Below, piece after piece: positions 60,400 through 64,000 of a stretch of 64,000 bases of DNA. The notes beneath the pieces were generated by a model that did not search any database, had not been told where the DNA came from, and worked only from the letters and a program-made list of their open reading frames with translations. This stretch comes from an uncultured Mycoplasmatota bacterium. Lineage in GTDB: Bacteria; Bacillota_I; Bacilli_A; RF39; UBA660. The stretch's first letter is position 1. Every line of letters starts with the position of its first letter. Position numbers and translations under genes: made by a program. The stretch spans positions 1-64,000 of the forward strand of contig URHJ01000004.1 of assembly GCA_900547465.1 (NCBI GenBank), read 5' to 3'.

Positions 60400-60560
60400 A
60401 GATATTTAACATTCTAGGTATTTTAACACAATCAGTTAAATAATTCATTGAAATTTTTTATCATATAAAAATCAGTCTTTTTTCAGACTGAATATATTTA
60501 AATTTCGAATAGTTCGAACAGATTCTCTAGTGGTGCTAATGTCGTAAATATCTACAACTT
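60400..60560. repeat. Mobile-element intergenic module, copy B
   Basis: Reading the minus strand it holds, in order, GTTGTAGAT...ACATTAGCACCA, a 22-base core identical to copy A (60504-60525, containing the palindromic TTCGAATAGTTCGAA), a CAGTCT/AGACTG terminator (60471-60493), and an ATACCTAG...GTTAAATAT block (about 60405-60428). It follows the 132-residue protein gene and precedes the 193-codon gene. Confidence 0.7.
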
Positions 60561-60581
60561 TTTTTAAAGTATTACAAACTT

Positions 60582-60980
60582 TTATTTTTTAGGATTTTTT
60601 CTACGAACATACATTACTGTTGTTCCATCAGTTTGGTAGTCAATACCTCTTGGAATTCTAGGATCAAGCATTATATCGTGATTTACTTTAATGATACTAA
60701 CTCGTTTTTTATCATTTTTATTGTAATATGGAATCAAAGAATCTTCATCAATGTATATTCCTTTTTCAGGAATCTTACTGCTTGTGGTTAATTTTTTGTT
60801 ATAATTTCCAGTTATCATGCCTTTATAAAATTCTAAATAATCCTTTAAAGAAGCAATCCATTCTAAATTTACATACTTTCCATTTCCTAACGATAATAAT
60901 GGACTAGTATTTTGATATAACTTAATTGTTCCATTTTCGACAATATTAATATTACCAATATAGATATTATTTTTTAACAT
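60582..60980 (-). CDS. Hypothetical mobile-element protein
   Basis: This 132-residue protein begins MLKNNIYIGNINIVENGTIK and contains NGKYVNLEWIASLKDYLEFYKG and a closing basic segment (TVMYVRRKNPKK). No membrane segment or recognised domain; the pattern GNGKYVNLEWI recurs in small accessory proteins. It starts behind AAAAGGAGG and is flanked on both sides by copies of the intergenic module, so it looks like a cassette within the element. Confidence 0.65.
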   Translation of the reverse strand: MLKNNIYIGNINIVENGTIKLYQNTSPLLSLGNGKYVNLEWIASLKDYLEFYKGMITGNYNKKLTTSSKIPEKGIYIDEDSLIPYYNKNDKKRVSIIKVNHDIMLDPRIPRGIDYQTDGTTVMYVRRKNPKK

Positions 60981-61336
60981 AAAATACCTCCTTTTAAAAC
61001 TTAGCTAATATTATACATATTATTTATTTCGATGTAAATATCTTTTGCTAAAATAATATTCATAATATAATTTGTAAATTTTATTATGACAAAATATTTA
61101 ACCCCCTAGGTATTTTGATACAAACATCAAAATTACCGATTGGTTTTTATAAAATAAAAATCAGTCATATTTAAGACTGAAGTATATAATTAAGTTCGAA
61201 TAGTTCGAACAGATTCGTCACTGGTGCGAGTAAGAAAGTTATTTCAAACTTTTTTTCGCTAAAGTAAGAAATTAATATAATATTTATATCAATTTCTTAA
61301 TATAATTATAAACTAAACTGTTGAATAATTAAATAC
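60981..61336. repeat. Mobile-element intergenic module, copy A (with flanking sequence)
   Basis: No gene is supported. The module parallels copy B: a minus-strand GCACCA, the identical 22-base core (61195-61216), a TCAGTC/GACTGA terminator (61161-61180), and an ATACCTAGGGGGTTAAATAT block (about 61097-61117). Promoter-like TATAAT (about 61011) and AAAAGGAGG of the next gene follow. The relative order and spacing match copy B, so the two arose by duplication. Confidence 0.7.
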
Positions 61337-62722
61337 TTATTTACCAGTTTGTTTGCTTTTTTCTAATTTTCTTTGTAATCTTAATTGCCTTACTTCTTCT
61401 TTTTTTAGATTTTCTTGTTCTTCTGATAAATCATCCTGGTTTATTCGATTAGATAAAGCATTGACTAATCTTTGATGAAGTTCATCTTCTTCTGGTGTAT
61501 AAAAAGTAGCAGCATTATTATTTTGTGTCATTATTAATTCTTGAATTGTTATTGTTGGAAGTTTTTCATATTTACTTGCTCTTGAACCATATCCAATATA
61601 ACAAACTAAATTTTTGGATCCACCTGCTTTAATATATTCATTCATAAATAATCTAAGACCCGGATCAGATCTATCAACACCATATGCCATTGGTATATCA
61701 ATATTTCTACCAAATTCTTTTGCAAATATAAAAGCCCTACGAGGTCCAATTCTATTTCCACCACGTTCAATGATTCTATACATTACGCAATTAAGCATTT
61801 CATCTTTTTGATAAATCCAATTATCGTAATCTTTAATTGCTTTTTCAAATTCATTGTTTTCTGGAAATTTTATACCTTTTTCTTTTAACATACTAACTAC
61901 TTCTTTTATATTTTTACCTTCTAAGTCTTCATTAGCTATTCCAGGTATTACATCCATATATTCAGACCATTCAACAAAGCCATTGCGAGTTAAGTGTAAA
62001 TGTGCACTACCATGCCCACGATTCCAATAAACAATATCTTGATATTTAGGTCTTGAAAATACATATCTTTCACTCCATGGTAATGAATTAATAAATGCTT
62101 TAGTATTGTAAAATTCATTCCAATCTAAATCTTTAATATCTGAATCATCATCTAATATATCATTTGTATATTGATTATTTGCAAACATAACTTCATTTAT
62201 ATCAATTTGTTCTTGTGATGAACCAGGCATTATTCTATTTATTTTATAATCTGGATACCTTAATTCATACCAAACTGCCATTTTTTCAATAAAATTTCTC
62301 ATTTCTATAGGAAAATGATATTCACCAATATCAGTATAATGATCTTTAACCATATTTTCAGTATACCAGTCAATAAATTCATCTACCTTATCATCTAATA
62401 TTATCATTCTAGAATTTTTAAAATGATCTGAAAGTGCTTTAGCGTGTGGTGATGATGTTTGCTCATTAAAATGTCTAAAGTTTGATGCCCAATATTTCAT
62501 TCTGTCTTTTTCAGACATTTTTTCTAATTGTTCTCTTAAAGCTTTATTTTCATCTTCTGTCTCATTTTTACTTTCTATTAAACGACCTATAGCAGTACCT
62601 AATGCCCCATATCCTAGTGGATCTTCCTTTTTTGCCATAGTTTCTAATTCTTTAACAGATTCACTGGTAAATGCACCTTTTATTTTTTCTCTTAATTTTA
62701 TTAATTCTTCTTTTATATCCAT
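61337..62722 (-). CDS. Hypothetical mobile-element protein downstream of the relaxase
   Basis: This 461-residue cytoplasmic protein starts MDIKEELIKLREKIKGAFTS, has a short coiled coil (residues 45-75) and a large unrecognised alpha/beta region with YELRYPDYKINRIMPGSSQE, WSERYVFSRPKYQDIVYWN and a segment FIFAKEFGRNIDIPMAYGVD. The gene follows mobV closely, in the same direction, suggesting a role in mobilization or replication of the element. It starts behind AAGGAAGG. Function unknown. Confidence 0.65.
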   Translation of the reverse strand: MDIKEELIKLREKIKGAFTSESVKELETMAKKEDPLGYGALGTAIGRLIESKNETEDENKALREQLEKMSEKDRMKYWASNFRHFNEQTSSPHAKALSDHFKNSRMIILDDKVDEFIDWYTENMVKDHYTDIGEYHFPIEMRNFIEKMAVWYELRYPDYKINRIMPGSSQEQIDINEVMFANNQYTNDILDDDSDIKDLDWNEFYNTKAFINSLPWSERYVFSRPKYQDIVYWNRGHGSAHLHLTRNGFVEWSEYMDVIPGIANEDLEGKNIKEVVSMLKEKGIKFPENNEFEKAIKDYDNWIYQKDEMLNCVMYRIIERGGNRIGPRRAFIFAKEFGRNIDIPMAYGVDRSDPGLRLFMNEYIKAGGSKNLVCYIGYGSRASKYEKLPTITIQELIMTQNNNAATFYTPEEDELHQRLVNALSNRINQDDLSEEQENLKKEEVRQLRLQRKLEKSKQTGK

Positions 62723-62761
62723 AAAGTAAACCTTCCTTAGTTACCTACTATTTTAACATAT

Positions 62762-64000
62762 TTATCTTTCAAAATCATCATTTTTATCATCATTTTTATC
62801 ATTATTTTTATTATTTTGAATTATATCAATTTCATTATCATCAAGTATATCTTCATCATATAAGTCATTTATGAAGTCATCATATTTATTTGTAGAGAAG
62901 AATTTATTTTGTAAAAATTCAATAAATTTTTCCCATAATTCTTTAAAGTAATCAACTATTTTTTGTAATTCTGATACCTTATCTTCTAACTCATCAATAG
63001 TTTCATTGGCATCATTTAAATTATATTCTAATTCTTCAATTCTATCATCACGAGTTTGAATTTTCTTTTTTAAGTTTCTAACCTCGTTAGAGTGTTCTCT
63101 TAAGTCATCTTCATATTTTTTTAAGACTATATTTATATCATTTGCATCTCTTAAATTTGAAGTGGTGTCATTAGTTTGCTCTATATACCTTTTGATTTTA
63201 TCTATATCTTCATTAGAAATAGTGAAGTTGTTTTTATTCATTATTGTAGGTTTTAAATTATCAATAATATCATTAATCTCATTAGATTTATTTTGTAATT
63301 CATTTGTTTTATTATTTAATTCTTTAAGTTGTTTTTTATATTTTTCTTGTTCTCGTTTAAATTTTTTATATTTATTCATATTAGCAACATTAATATCAAC
63401 ATTTCTACCTTCTTCTTTTACTTTAAGAGTGTAGTTTAAATGATAAATTCTATTGAACGAATTAATACAATATACTCTCATTTTGTCTTGAATTTCTTTT
63501 AGGCTTATTTTATTAAAGACATCAGATTTACCAACTTGTTTTTCCATACCATTTTTCATTCCATCCTTAAATGGAACTCCAACAATATGTAAATGTGGAC
63601 TAGATTCATCAAAATGAATGGTTGCATTGGCTATTTTAAAATCAGGTACAACTTCTTCTAAATCTATGATTTGTTCTTTAAAAACTTCTACCATTTTATG
63701 CTTGAATTTATCATCTTTATCAGACCAAAAATCCATATCTCCAAGTTCAATAATAATCTCACAAGCAAGATCTCGTTTGTTATCATTTGAGATATGATTA
63801 AAATAGTTTTCTATCTTTCTATCATTTCTAGTTTGCTTTTCGTTGTATTTAATTCTAGCATCTTCAAACAATTTTAAATACAAATTTTTGGTATCTTCAA
63901 CAATAGATGGAGTACCTTTAATCGTGCAAATTAGTTCTTGTTCTTCATCATATTTTCTTAAATTGTGTTTATCAACTTTTGATAATTGCTGATGGTTTTG
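62762..64000 (-). CDS. MobV (Pre/Mob) relaxase, 5' end outside the window
   Basis: The frame is open to the right edge, so the N-terminus is missing; the visible part begins ...HNLRKYDEEQELICTIKGT. MobV marks follow: YNEKQTRNDRKIENYF, ACEIIIELGDMDFW and the histidine motif HFDESSPHLHIVGVPF. These enzymes nick DNA at oriT and covalently bind the 5' end to mobilize plasmids or integrated elements. The C-terminal half is a long coiled coil (about residues 230-370 of the visible part), with an acidic Asp/Asn-rich end. A TTG at 63883 is not the true start. Confidence 0.9.
   Translation of the reverse strand, partial: QNHQQLSKVDKHNLRKYDEEQELICTIKGTPSIVEDTKNLYLKLFEDARIKYNEKQTRNDRKIENYFNHISNDNKRDLACEIIIELGDMDFWSDKDDKFKHKMVEVFKEQIIDLEEVVPDFKIANATIHFDESSPHLHIVGVPFKDGMKNGMEKQVGKSDVFNKISLKEIQDKMRVYCINSFNRIYHLNYTLKVKEEGRNVDINVANMNKYKKFKREQEKYKKQLKELNNKTNELQNKSNEINDIIDNLKPTIMNKNNFTISNEDIDKIKRYIEQTNDTTSNLRDANDINIVLKKYEDDLREHSNEVRNLKKKIQTRDDRIEELEYNLNDANETIDELEDKVSELQKIVDYFKELWEKFIEFLQNKFFSTNKYDDFINDLYDEDILDDNEIDIIQNNKNNDKNDDKNDDFER

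Noticed and set aside
60504..61216. tRNA T-arm or tRNA genes at the two GTTCGAA sites
   Set aside because: No acceptor stem, anticodon arm or CCA end can be paired around them; the sequence is part of a repeated intergenic module.

Overview
The window is strongly A+T-rich DNA of a low-G+C Bacillota. PolC-type replicase, DnaI, ComEA/ComEC, a T-box leader, TruB next to rpsO-pnp and purine-rich Shine-Dalgarno sites all fit Bacilli. Endospore formation is suggested by two CotY/CotZ-type cysteine-rich coat proteins, a YjcZ-like tiny membrane protein, an orphan KinB-like kinase whose promoter carries two perfect Spo0A boxes, a SpoIID-like/LysM cassette, and promoter sequences resembling the sigma-K consensus. 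An Erysipelotrichia/RF39-like member of Bacilli is my best guess, with low confidence. UGA acts as a stop: several genes end in TGA and long conserved genes read through in the standard code. No tRNA, rRNA, CRISPR array or complete insertion sequence was seen.

Layout. 1-11.4 kb (minus strand): truncated Rpn-family nuclease, TPR protein, TGS-less thrS behind a T-box leader, a SipW-type secreted protein, an RNB exonuclease with dnaI, and comEA-comEC. 11.7-16.9 kb: ftsW, a tiny sporulation-type membrane protein and def (plus strand), then smc. 17-28.8 kb: one long minus-strand block reading RhuM-Fic, broken ORF6N gene, VanY-TruB fusion, AAA+ ATPase, metallophosphoesterase, rpsO, pnp, SipW-type protein, degenerate deacetylase, active deacetylase. 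This resembles the Bacillus truB-ribF-rpsO-pnp-ylxY order with ribF missing. 29-38 kb: TMEM43-like protein, DUF1653, a tandem-duplicated gene pair, polC and a gene of unknown function. 37.9-43.8 kb: CDF transporter, class I amidotransferase, GNAT, and an ABC exporter/TetR operon with a palindromic operator. 43.9-50.9 kb: transglutaminase-like protein, DUF1848 protein, kinase, EIIB-like membrane protein, coat genes, rodA and a LafB-like glycosyltransferase. 51-57.6 kb: PASTA/zinc-ribbon protein, deacetylase with an inactive duplicated half, lipoprotein, and the SpoIID/LysM cassette. 57.7-59.4 kb: genes of unknown function. 59.7-64 kb: a mobile element with a MobV relaxase running off the edge and a repeated intergenic module.

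How the genes fit together. Most of the window is housekeeping (translation, replication, chromosome condensation, division, RNA decay, competence). Around it lies an envelope and spore layer: SEDS proteins, deacetylases, LysM and peptidoglycan-binding proteins, a glycolipid glycosyltransferase and coat proteins. The standout oddity is a single reading frame joining a cytoplasmic VanY-type D,D-carboxypeptidase to the tRNA pseudouridine synthase TruB. Accessory DNA is limited to the left edge, the Fic/ORF6N pair and the mobilizable element at the right edge.
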